Below are positions 15,966 to 24,677 of a stretch of DNA of 49,292 bases, piece by piece. Source of the stretch: Burkholderiales bacterium (lineage in GTDB: Bacteria > Pseudomonadota > Gammaproteobacteria > Burkholderiales > Burkholderiaceae_D); assembly GCA_016196925.1 (NCBI GenBank), contig JACPWS010000044.1, positions 1 through 49,292 on the forward strand. Direction: 5' to 3'. Positions within the stretch are counted from its first letter, which is position 1; every line of letters begins with the position of its first letter. A model generated the notes under the pieces. It was not told the origin of the DNA. It ran no database searches and saw nothing but the letters and a program-made list of their open reading frames with translations. The translations under genes and the position numbers were made by a program.

Positions 15966-17081
15966 TCAGGCAGTGGTCGTGTCGTCTTTCAGCACACCGC
16001 GGCGTATCTGGTCCAGTTCTATCGATTCGAACAGGGCGCGGAAATTACCTTCGCCGAAACCTTCATCGCCTTTGCGCTGGATGATTTCGAAGAAGATAGG
16101 GCCGATCACGGTGGTGGTGAAAATCTGCAACAGCAATTCGCGCGTATTTTCTGTGCTCTTGCCGTCGATCAGGATGCGCAGCTTGCGCAGCTGTTCCAGG
16201 TTTTCGCCATGGCCGGGCAGGCGGCGGTCGACCAGGTCGTAATAAGTTTCTATCGTGTCCTGGAATACCACGCCGGCGGCTTTCATGTCGGCCACAGTCT
16301 TATACACGTTGTTGGTGCCCATCGCGATATGCTGCACGCCTTCGCCGTGGTACAGATCCAGGTATTCGGCGATCTGGGATTTATCGTCGGACGATTCGTT
16401 GATAGGGATGCGGATCTTGCCGCAAGGCGAAGTCATGGCTTTCGACTTCAGACCGGTATGCTTGCCGGCGATGTCGAAGTAACGGATTTCGCGGAAGTTG
16501 AACAGGGTTTCGTAGAAATCCGCCCATTCCTTCATGCGGCCGCGGTGCACGTTGTGGGTCAGGTGGTCGATGTAAGTCAGGCCGTTGCCGACCGGGTGCG
16601 AATCGACGCCGGGCAGCGCCACGAAATCGGCGTCGTAGATGCTGATATTGCCGATCGCGCCAGGCTGGGCGCCATCCTTGCCGTGCCAGCGGTCGACGAA
16701 ATAAATCAGCGAGTCGCCTATGCCCTTGATGGCAGGGATATTCAATTCCATCGGGCCGGTCTTGTTGTCGAAGCCCCAGGCGCCGAGATCGAGCGCGCGC
16801 TTGTAGGCGGCGTTCGCATCTTGCACGCGGAAGGCAAAGGCGCACACCGAAGGGCCGTGCTTGCGCGCAAATTTCTGTGCGAAGGAATCCGGCTCGGCAT
16901 TGATGATGAAATTCACGTCGCCCTGGCGAAACAGCGTCACATCCTTGGTGCGGTGCTTGGCGATCGCGGTAAAACCCATGCTGACGAATAAATCGCCGAG
17001 GGCTTTAGGATCGGGTGCGGCGTACTCGACGAACTCGAAGCCGTCTGTGCCCATAGGGTTGTCCCAGGTCTGAAATGCCAT
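15966..17081 (-). CDS. hppD: 4-hydroxyphenylpyruvate dioxygenase
   Basis: 371 aa. It converts 4-hydroxyphenylpyruvate to homogentisate with Fe(II) and O2, the second committed step of tyrosine breakdown. Iron ligands are His in LTYIDHLTHNV, His in GVQHIAMGTNNVY and Glu in GPIFFEIIQRKGDEGFGEGNF, the last being the C-terminal HPPD signature. The ATG at 17081 (MAFQTWDNPMGTDG) is preceded by GGAG at a good distance; a TTG four codons upstream overlaps that ribosome site and was rejected. It is divergent from the Lrp/AsnC regulator, with 176 bases between. Homogentisate dioxygenase is not in the window. Confidence 0.96.
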   Translation of the reverse strand: MAFQTWDNPMGTDGFEFVEYAAPDPKALGDLFVSMGFTAIAKHRTKDVTLFRQGDVNFIINAEPDSFAQKFARKHGPSVCAFAFRVQDANAAYKRALDLGAWGFDNKTGPMELNIPAIKGIGDSLIYFVDRWHGKDGAQPGAIGNISIYDADFVALPGVDSHPVGNGLTYIDHLTHNVHRGRMKEWADFYETLFNFREIRYFDIAGKHTGLKSKAMTSPCGKIRIPINESSDDKSQIAEYLDLYHGEGVQHIAMGTNNVYKTVADMKAAGVVFQDTIETYYDLVDRRLPGHGENLEQLRKLRILIDGKSTENTRELLLQIFTTTVIGPIFFEIIQRKGDEGFGEGNFRALFESIELDQIRRGVLKDDTTTA

Positions 17082-17257
17082 CTTAGTCTCCAATTAGGTT
17101 CATCCATCTCTGCCATCACGTCCAGTCTGACGCTGCTTTTGACATAGATCAAGTGATCAGTATAGTCCGCAATTCGCGCCATAAAATTGCAAAAACACCC
17201 AATGATTCGATTATTTGAGCAATAATATTGCTTGTTAATGTTTATTTTTGGCAGATT
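17082..17257. promoter_or_regulatory. Divergent promoter region hppD / Lrp-type regulator
   Basis: 176 bases, AT-rich near the regulator. It contains tgatca near 17153 and gagcaataatattgctt at 17218-17234, which holds the short palindrome gcaataatattgc. Lrp/AsnC proteins commonly bind loose AT-rich palindromes, so this is the natural site for local control of hppD-phhA. No exact operator is claimed. Confidence 0.4.
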
Positions 17258-17764
17258 ATGATGGAAATTTTACTCGATAAAATCGACAGGAAAATCCTGG
17301 CGATCTTGCAGGCGGACGGTCGCCTGACCAATCAGGAAGTGGCCGAGCGCGTCAACCTGTCGCCTTCGCCCTGCCTGCGCCGCATCAAGCGCCTGGAAGA
17401 CAGCGGCGTGATACGCAAGTACGTGGCCTTGCTGGAACCGGCCAAGATAGGCCTCGGTTTGCTGGCCTATGTGAATGTAAGGCTGGAAAAGCACAGCGAT
17501 ACGCCGGGCAAGGGCGGCTCGCGCTCGCCGCGCGACGATTTTGCGGCGTCGGTCGCGCAGTGGCCGGAAATCGTGGCCTGCTATGCGATGACCGGCGAGA
17601 TGGATTACCTGCTGCGGGTGCATGTGGAAGACATGAACCATTTCTCGCGCTTCATGATGGAAACCCTGCTGCGCCATCCGGCCGTGCTCGATGTGAAATC
17701 GAGTTTCGCCCTGCAGCAGATCAAGGAAACCACGGCCTTGCCGGTGCTGGGCGGGGCGGTTTAA
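17258..17764 (+). CDS. Lrp/AsnC-family transcriptional regulator
   Basis: 168 aa. The N-terminal winged helix-turn-helix (LDKIDRKILAILQADGRLTN, then QEVAERVNLSPSPCLRRIKR) is the Lrp/AsnC signature. A C-terminal RAM ligand-binding domain follows (VAQWPEIVACYAMTGEMDYLLRV). A short Gly/Ser/Arg-rich insert (about residues 81-93) precedes it, longer than in Lrp itself. ATG 17258 or 17261 are both possible; TTG 17228 was rejected. Placed divergently from hppD-phhA, it probably senses an aromatic amino acid and controls that pathway (inference from position). Its stop overlaps the convergent GNAT gene by four bases. Confidence 0.92.
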   Translation: MMEILLDKIDRKILAILQADGRLTNQEVAERVNLSPSPCLRRIKRLEDSGVIRKYVALLEPAKIGLGLLAYVNVRLEKHSDTPGKGGSRSPRDDFAASVAQWPEIVACYAMTGEMDYLLRVHVEDMNHFSRFMMETLLRHPAVLDVKSSFALQQIKETTALPVLGGAV

Positions 17765-18441
17765 TCCTGTTTCTTGCCCGGCAGGCTGCCCAGCCATTTG
17801 ACGGCGGCGCGGGTGTTGGCTTTGATGCTGTAATCGATCGCGGCCACCTGTTCCTGTACCGCTTCTTTGAGTACCGTGACCGGGCTGGCCGGCAGCAGTT
17901 TCAGGTAGGCGTCGGCTTCGCCGTATTCGCGGTGGATTTCCATGCCGGCTTTCTTGGCGATGTGGATCATGGTCTGATTCGACGACAGGCAATGCATGTA
18001 GAGCGTATCGACGTCGTCGTTGCGGCAATGGATCGCGCCGCGTTCGAACAGCCTGGAGCCTACACCTTTGCCGCGCGCCGATCTGGAAACCGAGACGCCG
18101 AACTCGGCCACCTTATCCTTGTCGGAGGCATCGTCTTCTTTATTGCGCGGCGCGAAGGCCAGGTGGCCGACGCCGATCAGGCGGAAATGATGGCTGAGCA
18201 CGCCGAACACCTTGTCGCGTGCGAAGTTGATGCCTTCCACGTATTTCTCTATCATCGCGTCCGGCAGATAGGTGCCGAAGCGCAGCAATCTGTCGCTTTC
18301 TTCCAGCGCCAGGAAATGTTTGAGGATGCGGTGCCGGTCTTTTTCCGACAGTTCCTTGACGAACACAGCAGGCTTGGCCGGCTTGCTGCCGGGATCGAGC
18401 TGATGCCTGGGATCCTCGGGAAAAATGTCGGAGACTTTCAT
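17761..18441 (-). CDS. GNAT-family N-acetyltransferase
   Basis: 226 aa from ATG 18441, which has a good AAGGA ribosome site; the longer upstream frame runs into repeat DNA. The acetyl-CoA pyrophosphate loop is SRSARGKGVGSRLFERG (R-x-x-G-x-G type), preceded by beta-4 EFGVSVS and followed by DTLYMHCLSSNQTMIHIAKKAGMEI in shortened GNAT form. Substrate unknown; it could acetylate a small molecule or a protein. Overlaps the Lrp gene tail to tail. Confidence 0.85.
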   Translation of the reverse strand: MKVSDIFPEDPRHQLDPGSKPAKPAVFVKELSEKDRHRILKHFLALEESDRLLRFGTYLPDAMIEKYVEGINFARDKVFGVLSHHFRLIGVGHLAFAPRNKEDDASDKDKVAEFGVSVSRSARGKGVGSRLFERGAIHCRNDDVDTLYMHCLSSNQTMIHIAKKAGMEIHREYGEADAYLKLLPASPVTVLKEAVQEQVAAIDYSIKANTRAAVKWLGSLPGKKQD

Positions 18442-18587
18442 GAGCTGTCCTTGCTGCGAAATGAATTGGTGCGGTGCACAATGCATTGTAGGCGATGCTG
18501 TCCGATTATTCCAGAAAACGCCCGGCACGGTGCATGAGCCGTGCGGTGAGCTTGATCTGGCGCACAGGTTTTGGGTGAAAAGGCGTG

Positions 18588-18750
18588 GTCCACGAAAAAC
18601 ACGAAAAGCACGAAAAAACATTTCTCGTCATTCCCGCGCAGGCGGGAATCCAGTGTCGTAATGACAAACAGTCGCTGGATCCCTGCCTGCGCGGTGATGA
18701 CGGTAAGAATAGATTAGTTTTTTTTCGTGCTTTTCGTGTTTTTCGTGGAC
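18588..18750. repeat. 163-bp composite inverted repeat with an internal REP unit
   Basis: A 31-base arm at 18588-18618 (gtccacgaaaaacacgaaaa...) is repeated inverted at 18720-18750. Between the arms is a REP-like pair: gtcattcccgcgcaggcggg followed by aatccag near 18627-18653, and an opposing arm, cgctggatccctgcctgcgc, near 18673-18692. The whole can fold into one long hairpin. It sits between the GNAT start and the cca stop; no gene lies in this gap. A GC-rich stretch at 18495-18590 upstream of GNAT carries no recognisable feature. Confidence 0.8.
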
Positions 18751-18761
18751 AGATTTTTTTG

Positions 18762-19988
18762 TCAGCCTTTTACATCCTGCACCGCCGCTATCCTGGCTGC
18801 GCGTATCGCCAGCGGAATTTTTTCCGGCTGCTCAGTGTACTTCCGCGCGATGTCGCCGCCTTTGATTTGCAGCGCGGCTTGCAAGGCGCGCTGCAGGAAA
18901 GCGGCCTGCGGGAACTGGATATCGCCCAGGCCGCTGCGGCCGTAGCAATCGCATTCGGCGGCGCGCAGCATGTCGCGCAAGCGCTGCGGCTTGCGGAAGG
19001 CGTCGCAGCGTTCGAACAGGCTGACCAGGGTGGCGGCGCGCATTTCCAGCGCACGGCCTACGTTGCCGTGCTCGCGCGCGGTCATCACGGCCAGATCGCG
19101 GCATTCGCCAGGCACTTTCAGTCTGGCGCAAACGGCTTCCACCAGCTGCACGCCGCGTTGTTCATGACCGTGATGGGCCGGCCATTTATCGGGGAAGGTC
19201 GTGCCCTTGCCCAGATCGTGCAGCAGCGCGGCGAAACGTATAGTCAGCGAGTACCCTTGCCGTGCGGCGTAATCGACGACCAGCATCACATGCGCCCCGG
19301 TGTCGATTTCGGGATGGTGTCTGGCCGGCTGCGGTACTCCCCACAGCGCATCGAGTTCCGGCAACAACCTCTGCAGCGCGCCGCATTCGCGCAGCGCTTC
19401 GAACATGCGCGAAGGGCGCGCTTCCATCAAGCCGCGCGCCAGTTCTTGCCAGACCCGTTCCGGCACCAGCGCATCGACTTCGCCGGCCTCTACCATGCTG
19501 CGCATCAGCGCCGTGGTTTCCGGCGCCACCGTGAAGGCATGCGGTTCCACCGAAAAACGCGCGGCAAAACGCGCCAGGCGCAGGATGCGCACCGGGTCTT
19601 CGGCAAAGGCGTCCGACACATGGCGGAACACGCGCTGTTCTAAATCCTGGCGGCCGCCGAACGGGTCGGTAAGCACGCCGTGTTCATCCTGCGCCATGGC
19701 GTTGATAGTCAGGTCGCGCCGGATTAAATCCTGTTCCAACGTGACGCCAGCGTCGGCATGAAACACGAAACCCTTGTAGCCCGGCGCGGTTTTGCGCTCG
19801 GTGCGCGCCAGTGCATATTCTTCGTGGGTTTTGGGATGCAGGAATACCGGGAAATCCTTGCCTACCGGCTGGTAACCGAGCGCCAGCATCTGCTGCGGGG
19901 TGGCGCCGACCACCACGTGGTCGCGGTCTTGCACAGTCAAGCCGAGCAAGGCATCGCGCACCGCACCGCCGACGACGTAAGTCTTCAT
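18762..19988 (-). CDS. cca: CCA-adding enzyme (multifunctional tRNA nucleotidyltransferase)
   Basis: 408 aa. It adds or repairs the 3'-CCA of tRNA. Class II nucleotidyltransferase motifs: YVVGGAVRDALLGL (motif A glycine loop), TVQDRDHVVVG (the D-x-D metal ligands), and RRDLTINAMAQDE, then EDPVRILRLARFAARF. A C-terminal HD phosphohydrolase domain follows (ALLHDLGKGTTFPDKWPAHHGHE), as in the long proteobacterial form. ATG 19988 gives the standard start MKTYVVGG; upstream codons in frame belong to the GST gene region. It follows GST by 7 bases, in the slt-GST-cca order. Confidence 0.95.
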   Translation of the reverse strand: MKTYVVGGAVRDALLGLTVQDRDHVVVGATPQQMLALGYQPVGKDFPVFLHPKTHEEYALARTERKTAPGYKGFVFHADAGVTLEQDLIRRDLTINAMAQDEHGVLTDPFGGRQDLEQRVFRHVSDAFAEDPVRILRLARFAARFSVEPHAFTVAPETTALMRSMVEAGEVDALVPERVWQELARGLMEARPSRMFEALRECGALQRLLPELDALWGVPQPARHHPEIDTGAHVMLVVDYAARQGYSLTIRFAALLHDLGKGTTFPDKWPAHHGHEQRGVQLVEAVCARLKVPGECRDLAVMTAREHGNVGRALEMRAATLVSLFERCDAFRKPQRLRDMLRAAECDCYGRSGLGDIQFPQAAFLQRALQAALQIKGGDIARKYTEQPEKIPLAIRAARIAAVQDVKG

Positions 19989-19995
19989 TTGTAGC

Positions 19996-20706
19996 TCAGG
20001 TCGAGCGGGCATCGTGGCCCGGCAATTGTTCGGTTTCCGCCAGCGCTTCGCGCACCCAATGGACGACGGCCGGATGGGTGGCGACGCGATCGGCATAGGC
20101 TTGCAAGGCCGGTGCCAGCGACACGGCATAGGTGCGGAAACGCATCGCGACCGGCGCGAAGTAGGCGTCGGCGATCGAGAACGCGCCGAACAGATATTGA
20201 TGGGCGCCGTAACGCGTCAGGCAGTCTTCCCAGATTTCGCAGATGCGGCCGATATCGGCTTGCGCGCCTATGCTGCGGCCTTGGCCGGGCAGCTCGGCGC
20301 GGATATTCATCGGCATGTCGTAGCGCAGCGCCGCAAAGCCGGAATGCATTTCGGCGCAGATGCTGCGCGCCATGGCGCGCGCGGCGACGTCTTCCGGCCA
20401 CAGGTTGAGGATGGAAAATTGCTCGGCCAGGTATTCGCAAATCGCCAGCGAATCCCAGATAGTCATGTGGTCGGCCAGCAAAATCGGTAAACGGCCGGCC
20501 TGCGAATATTCGGCGATCTGGTTGGTGGTCGCCGGTTGGCCAAGCAAGATGCGGATTTCCTCAAACGGGATGCCGAAGGCTTTCATCAACACCCATGGCC
20601 GCATAGACCATGACGAGTAATTTTTATTGCCTATCACCAGCCGCATGCCCGGCTTGTTTTGATGCAGCATGGCGGCCAGGGCCGGTTGTAATTCTGTATC
20701 TTGCAT
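19996..20706 (-). CDS. Glutathione S-transferase family protein
   Basis: 236 aa. The N-terminal thioredoxin fold starts at about residue 21 (MRLVIGNKNYSSWSMRPWVLM), with the cis-Pro/SNAIL-type region as GRLPILLADHMTIWDSLAICEYL (Asp-Ser contacts glutathione). The C-terminal helical domain contains the SIADAYFAPVAMRF core N-capping motif. The first 20 residues are unusual for the fold, so a later start at Met21 is possible. Nine bases separate it from the slt stop and seven from the cca start, so all three are co-transcribed. Substrate unknown. Confidence 0.9.
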   Translation of the reverse strand: MQDTELQPALAAMLHQNKPGMRLVIGNKNYSSWSMRPWVLMKAFGIPFEEIRILLGQPATTNQIAEYSQAGRLPILLADHMTIWDSLAICEYLAEQFSILNLWPEDVAARAMARSICAEMHSGFAALRYDMPMNIRAELPGQGRSIGAQADIGRICEIWEDCLTRYGAHQYLFGAFSIADAYFAPVAMRFRTYAVSLAPALQAYADRVATHPAVVHWVREALAETEQLPGHDARST

Positions 20707-20715
20707 AGTCAGCGC

Positions 20716-22668
20716 TCAGGGTAAGTCGGCGTCGCCGGCGGACATGCCCCTGGGGATCACGATGCCCAGGCGCGTCTTCAGCGATTGCGGTTTTTTCTCG
20801 AACAGGGCGGCGTAGTAAGTGGCGTTCGACAAGACGTTCTTGACATAGCCGCGCGTTTCGGAAAACGGGATGGTTTCGGTGAAGATGGCGCCTTCCACCG
20901 GGTGGCTCAGCTTGGCGCGCCAGGCGCGCGGGCGGCCGGGACCGGCGTTATAGGCAGCCGAGGCCAGCGCCTGCGAGCCGCCGAGATCGCTCAGCACCAT
21001 GTTCAGGTAATTGGTGCCGAGCGCGATATTGGTGTCGATGTCGTTGACCTGATCCGGCACGAAATTGCCGAGGCCGATTTTCTTGGCGACGAAGCGCGCC
21101 GTGGCCGGCATGATCTGCATCAGGCCGGTCGCGCCCACATGCGACCGGGCATTCATGATGAAGCGCGATTCCTGGCGGATCAGGCCGTAGACCCAGGCCA
21201 TGTCGAGGCCGAGCGCCTGGGTGGTCTTGTACATGCTTTCATTGTAGGGGGTAGGGTAGCGCTGGCTGAAATCCATTTCGCCGCGGGTGCGGTCCGAGGT
21301 ATTGACCATGCGGTCGAGCAGATTGTTCTGACGCGCCAGTTCGGCCGCCGCCAGGTGCTGGCGTTCGTTCAGCTTGCGCAATTCCCAGTTCCATTCGCGG
21401 TTGCCCTCCAGCCGCAGATTCATCGCGTAAAACTTGAGCGCTCTTTGCAGGTTGGCATTTTTGGCCACGGGCGCCAGTTCTTCGGGCGTCACCGGTTTCA
21501 CCGTCAGCGGCGCGCCGATTTTCTGGCCCAGTTCTTCCAGCGCCAGTTGGCCATAAAAATGCATTTGCTCGGCGATGCTGGCGAACAGCGCCTGCGCTTC
21601 TTCATTTTTTCCTTCGGCTTTCAGGGCGCGTCCCTGCCAGTATATCCAGACCGCTTCGTTTTTCAGGCTGGCGGGCATGGCGCCGATCGCGTTTTTAACG
21701 AGTTTCCAGTCGCCTTCGCGCAAGGCGCTGCGCGCGCGCCATTGATAAGCTTCGTTCGAGAGCGGCGCATCGCCGGCGCGCAGCCAATAGCCAAGGGCGT
21801 CGCTTTCCAGCTTGAGCGCCGATTGCAAGGCGATCTGGGCCCAGGCCAGTGCGCGCTCGCTGTCGCCGAATTTAGCGCTGTAACGCGAAAGAACGTCGGC
21901 CGCATCTTCGGTATCGCTTTTTGCCAGACGGCCGAGTGCGATCAGATACAACTGGTGCGCGCCCTTGCCGCTGTCCGGCGCTTTCTTGAGTAAGTTTGCC
22001 GGTTTTTCCAGCGCCAGGCTGATGCGTTTTTCGGGTATATCGAGCAGCTTGCCCAGCTTTTGCGCGAGCGGCAGCGCACCGTACTCGCCCGCCATGCGCA
22101 TCTGCGCCCATAAGTCTTGCTGGCTGAACTGGCCATTTTCTGCCAGGTAAGTCACCAGGGCGTAACAGCCCTCGCCATAATCGCGCGGCGCGCCCAGCAA
22201 TTTGTGCGCATCGGCGGCGACTTTTTGCTGTTTGACGGCGCGCGACAGCAAGGCATAGCATTTCAGCTGGGTGTCGTCCGCCACCACAAACTGCGGATAT
22301 TGCTGATCGAACAGTTCCCATTCGCCGCGTCTGCCCAGCATCAGCAGCCAGTCGTTGCGCAGGCGGTCGGCAATTGCGCTGCCTTCGTATTTGCTGAGGA
22401 AAACCTTGATTTCCGTGTTGGATGCCTTGTACAGTCGCGGCCGCAGGCGGTAATAGTCGACATACGAGGGGATTTCATATTGCGTCAGGGCGGCCGCGTG
22501 TTGCTCGGCACCGGCTACATCGTCATGCAGGGCGGCGTCGCGCAGGGCCATGAACCTGTCGTCGTCGTTGATGAAGCTCCGGCTGGCGGCATGGGAGGGA
22601 AAGGTAAGGCTCAAACCTGCTACCATCATGAAGCCCAGGCCAGCCCTTCGCATTTTTGCAAACATCAT
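20716..22668 (-). CDS. slt: Soluble lytic murein transglycosylase (Slt70-like), periplasmic
   Basis: 650 aa. It cleaves MurNAc-GlcNAc bonds in peptidoglycan, forming 1,6-anhydroMurNAc. A signal peptide (GLGFMMVAGLSLTFPSHAA) is followed by a long alpha-helical superhelix of about 430 residues and the C-terminal lysozyme-like SLT domain. Catalytic Glu is in IRQESRFIMNARSHVGATGL, followed by MQIMPATARFVAKK and ASAAYNAGPGRPRAW. ATG 22668 is used; an upstream TTG at 22686 would add six residues. It is divergent from the cyclo-ligase gene, with only 34 bases between the two starts. Confidence 0.94.
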   Translation of the reverse strand: MMFAKMRRAGLGFMMVAGLSLTFPSHAASRSFINDDDRFMALRDAALHDDVAGAEQHAAALTQYEIPSYVDYYRLRPRLYKASNTEIKVFLSKYEGSAIADRLRNDWLLMLGRRGEWELFDQQYPQFVVADDTQLKCYALLSRAVKQQKVAADAHKLLGAPRDYGEGCYALVTYLAENGQFSQQDLWAQMRMAGEYGALPLAQKLGKLLDIPEKRISLALEKPANLLKKAPDSGKGAHQLYLIALGRLAKSDTEDAADVLSRYSAKFGDSERALAWAQIALQSALKLESDALGYWLRAGDAPLSNEAYQWRARSALREGDWKLVKNAIGAMPASLKNEAVWIYWQGRALKAEGKNEEAQALFASIAEQMHFYGQLALEELGQKIGAPLTVKPVTPEELAPVAKNANLQRALKFYAMNLRLEGNREWNWELRKLNERQHLAAAELARQNNLLDRMVNTSDRTRGEMDFSQRYPTPYNESMYKTTQALGLDMAWVYGLIRQESRFIMNARSHVGATGLMQIMPATARFVAKKIGLGNFVPDQVNDIDTNIALGTNYLNMVLSDLGGSQALASAAYNAGPGRPRAWRAKLSHPVEGAIFTETIPFSETRGYVKNVLSNATYYAALFEKKPQSLKTRLGIVIPRGMSAGDADLP

Positions 22669-22702
22669 TCTACCTACCGCTTTCAATTACACTTCTGACA
22701 GT

Positions 22703-23284
22703 ATGACACAGCCCACCCGCAGCGAACACCAGCGCGCACCATATGGGACCCTGCCGCGCAAGGAATTGCGCAAATTATTGCTGCAACAGCGGCGCGCCCT
22801 CGATCCGCAACTACGGCGGGAAATGGATGCGCGGATAGTGCAAAAATTATTGGCATGGTGCCAACAGCATCGTCCGGCAAGCCTGGGGGTGTACTGGCCT
22901 ATCCAGGCCGAACCGGATTTGCACGACTGTTATCAGCAATTGAGCGATGCCGGCATCGCGCTCGCCTTGCCGCTGGTGACGGCCAGAAACGCGGGCTTGA
23001 GCTTCCTGGCCTGGCGCCCGGGAGATGCCGTGACGCTCGATGAATATGGCATTCCTACGCCGGCCCGGCGCGACCGTCCGCTGCAGCCGGTCGCCTTGCT
23101 GGTACCGTGTGTCGGCTTCAATGCCGACCGTTACCGGCTAGGCTACGGCGGCGGCCACTATGACCGCACGCTGGAACAAACTCCGCGTCCCGCGACGCTG
23201 GGGGTGGCTTACCAGACTGCGCGCGTGGACTTCGTGCCGGGCGCGCACGATGTCGCCATGGATGTGATCCTGACCGACGCCTGA
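22703..23284 (+). CDS. 5-formyltetrahydrofolate cyclo-ligase
   Basis: 193 aa. It uses ATP to convert 5-formyl-THF to 5,10-methenyl-THF, recovering folate cofactor. Motifs are LPRKELRKLLLQQRRALD at the N-terminus (nucleotide-binding basic segment) and LVPCVGFNADRYRLGYGGG then HYDRTL (the folate/ATP site signature). ATG 22703 is chosen because the longer upstream frame overlaps the divergent slt coding region. Known in E. coli as ygfA/fau. Confidence 0.93.
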   Translation: MTQPTRSEHQRAPYGTLPRKELRKLLLQQRRALDPQLRREMDARIVQKLLAWCQQHRPASLGVYWPIQAEPDLHDCYQQLSDAGIALALPLVTARNAGLSFLAWRPGDAVTLDEYGIPTPARRDRPLQPVALLVPCVGFNADRYRLGYGGGHYDRTLEQTPRPATLGVAYQTARVDFVPGAHDVAMDVILTDA

Positions 23285-23286
23285 GC

Positions 23287-23335
23287 GCTCGTCTCTATCG
23301 GCCTCCCGGGGGAGTCCGCCACATATAGAGTGAGC
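23287..23335 (+). terminator. Extended hairpin after the cyclo-ligase gene
   Basis: gctc..ctctat (23287-23298) pairs with atagag.gagc (23325-23335). Inside, cggcctcc pairs with ggagtccg around a four-base loop. It begins two bases after the stop codon. No T-run follows, so it may be a Rho-dependent 3' end or a structured RNA. The rest of the 355-base gap to 23640 is AT-rich, probably promoter DNA for the signalling operon; no gene seen. Confidence 0.45.
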
Positions 23336-23646
23336 GGCAAAGACTGCAGTCGCAGGATCTTGTTGTTGCGCTTAAGCCGCTAACCAGTTACCGACACGTA
23401 AAACAAACATTAAAAATTTAGTCTATGATGGTGTTAATGATATTTTTTTGATAGCAAGCGGCGCGCTTGGATAAAGATAAAATTTGTTTCTAAACTTCAA
23501 TGAAATACCGGTTTGTGATTCCTGAAATATGACTAAATAAGATTTACCTGTTATTTGTCCGCCTTGCCAGTCGCTACAGTCTGCTGGCCTTAGTGTCGAT
23601 GCTGGATTTGTGGTTGTCTGAAACGCAGCCTGTGGGGAGCATGAAC

Positions 23647-24669
23647 ATGGATTCTGCAAAACGCAGCAAGGCTTTGCTCATCATCTCAACCCTGCTGTTG
23701 GGTTCGATTCTTGGCTTCTATTGGCAAGCGATAGTGGCATGGGTTGCCTCGCCCTCGCCGCCACATCAAAAACTCACGCTCGCGGTAACCACTTATCCGG
23801 GTTCAGGCTTGGCGTATCTGGCGGCGGCCAGAGGTTATTTTACCGAAGAGGGCCTGGATGTCACCTTGCTGCCGTATACCAGCGGACGCGATGCACTGAA
23901 CGCCACCATAGAGCGGCGAGCCGATCTCGGCACGGTCGCCGACCTCCCTGTCATGTATGCGACGATGAGGGGGCAGCCGGTCTCCATCGTGGCGACGATT
24001 TTTACCGCCGGGCGGGCTTATGGGGTAATTGCCAACCGCGACCGCGAGATTAGTTCCCTGAAAGATATGAAAGGCAAGGTCGTCGGCGTGACTATGCGCA
24101 CCGATGGCCATTTCGTGCTCAGCACCATGCTGGCCCGTCATCGCCTTGCCTTGAACCAGGTTCGTGTCGAGAATGTGCCGCCGGAGGAAATGAAGGCGGC
24201 CTTGCAAAGCGGAAAAGTCGACGCAGTCGCAACCTGGGAACCCTGGCTGAGCGCCGCCAACAATGCCTTAGGGGATAAAGGGGTGGAGTTCCGCACCGAT
24301 GGTGGCTTCGTGCTTGATTATAACCTGGCGGGCAGTACCGAATGGGTTGTGGCCAATCCGGATAAAATTCAACGCCTGCTGCGCGCCTTGTTGCGGGCTA
24401 AACGCTTTTTCGACGAAAAACCGAAAGAGGCGCAAGCGATGATAGTCGGACTCATGAGAATTGATCCCTCCACCTTCGACACCGTCGGGCCGAATTATCG
24501 TTTTGTCGTGCAACTTGACCAAAATTTGCTGATTATGCTGGAGGATCAGGCGAGCTGGGCGATTCAGAATAAGTTCAGCGTGCAAACCGCGATCCCCAAT
24601 TTTTTAAGCGCCATCAACATGGATGCGCTGACCGCTGTCCAACCCGAAGCCGTCAAGATAGTACGTTAG
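23647..24669 (+). CDS. Membrane-tethered solute-binding protein (NMT1/SsuA-like), probable sensor input
   Basis: 340 aa. One N-terminal hydrophobic segment (KALLIISTLLLGSILGFYWQ) without a clear cleavage site is followed by a periplasmic type-II binding-protein domain: LTLAVTTYPGSGLAYLAAARG, YFTEEGLDVTLLPYTSGRDA, ADLGTVADLPVMYATMRG, MKGKVVGVTMRTDGHFV and VDAVATWEPWLSAA. This pattern is NMT1/SsuA, which bind sulfonates, taurine or pyrimidine precursors. The start at 23647 has GGGGAG seven bases upstream; ATG 23641 would leave only one base. No ABC permease or ATPase is near. It is followed after 8 bases by a histidine kinase, so it likely presents a ligand to that kinase rather than feeding a transporter. 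Confidence 0.85.
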   Translation: MDSAKRSKALLIISTLLLGSILGFYWQAIVAWVASPSPPHQKLTLAVTTYPGSGLAYLAAARGYFTEEGLDVTLLPYTSGRDALNATIERRADLGTVADLPVMYATMRGQPVSIVATIFTAGRAYGVIANRDREISSLKDMKGKVVGVTMRTDGHFVLSTMLARHRLALNQVRVENVPPEEMKAALQSGKVDAVATWEPWLSAANNALGDKGVEFRTDGGFVLDYNLAGSTEWVVANPDKIQRLLRALLRAKRFFDEKPKEAQAMIVGLMRIDPSTFDTVGPNYRFVVQLDQNLLIMLEDQASWAIQNKFSVQTAIPNFLSAINMDALTAVQPEAVKIVR

Positions 24670-24677
24670 ACCCTATC

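Noticed and set aside
23285-23640. 6S RNA next to the 5-formyl-THF cyclo-ligase gene
   Set aside because: The foldable part is only about 50-100 nt and lacks the long bulged duplex of about 180 nt expected for 6S RNA.
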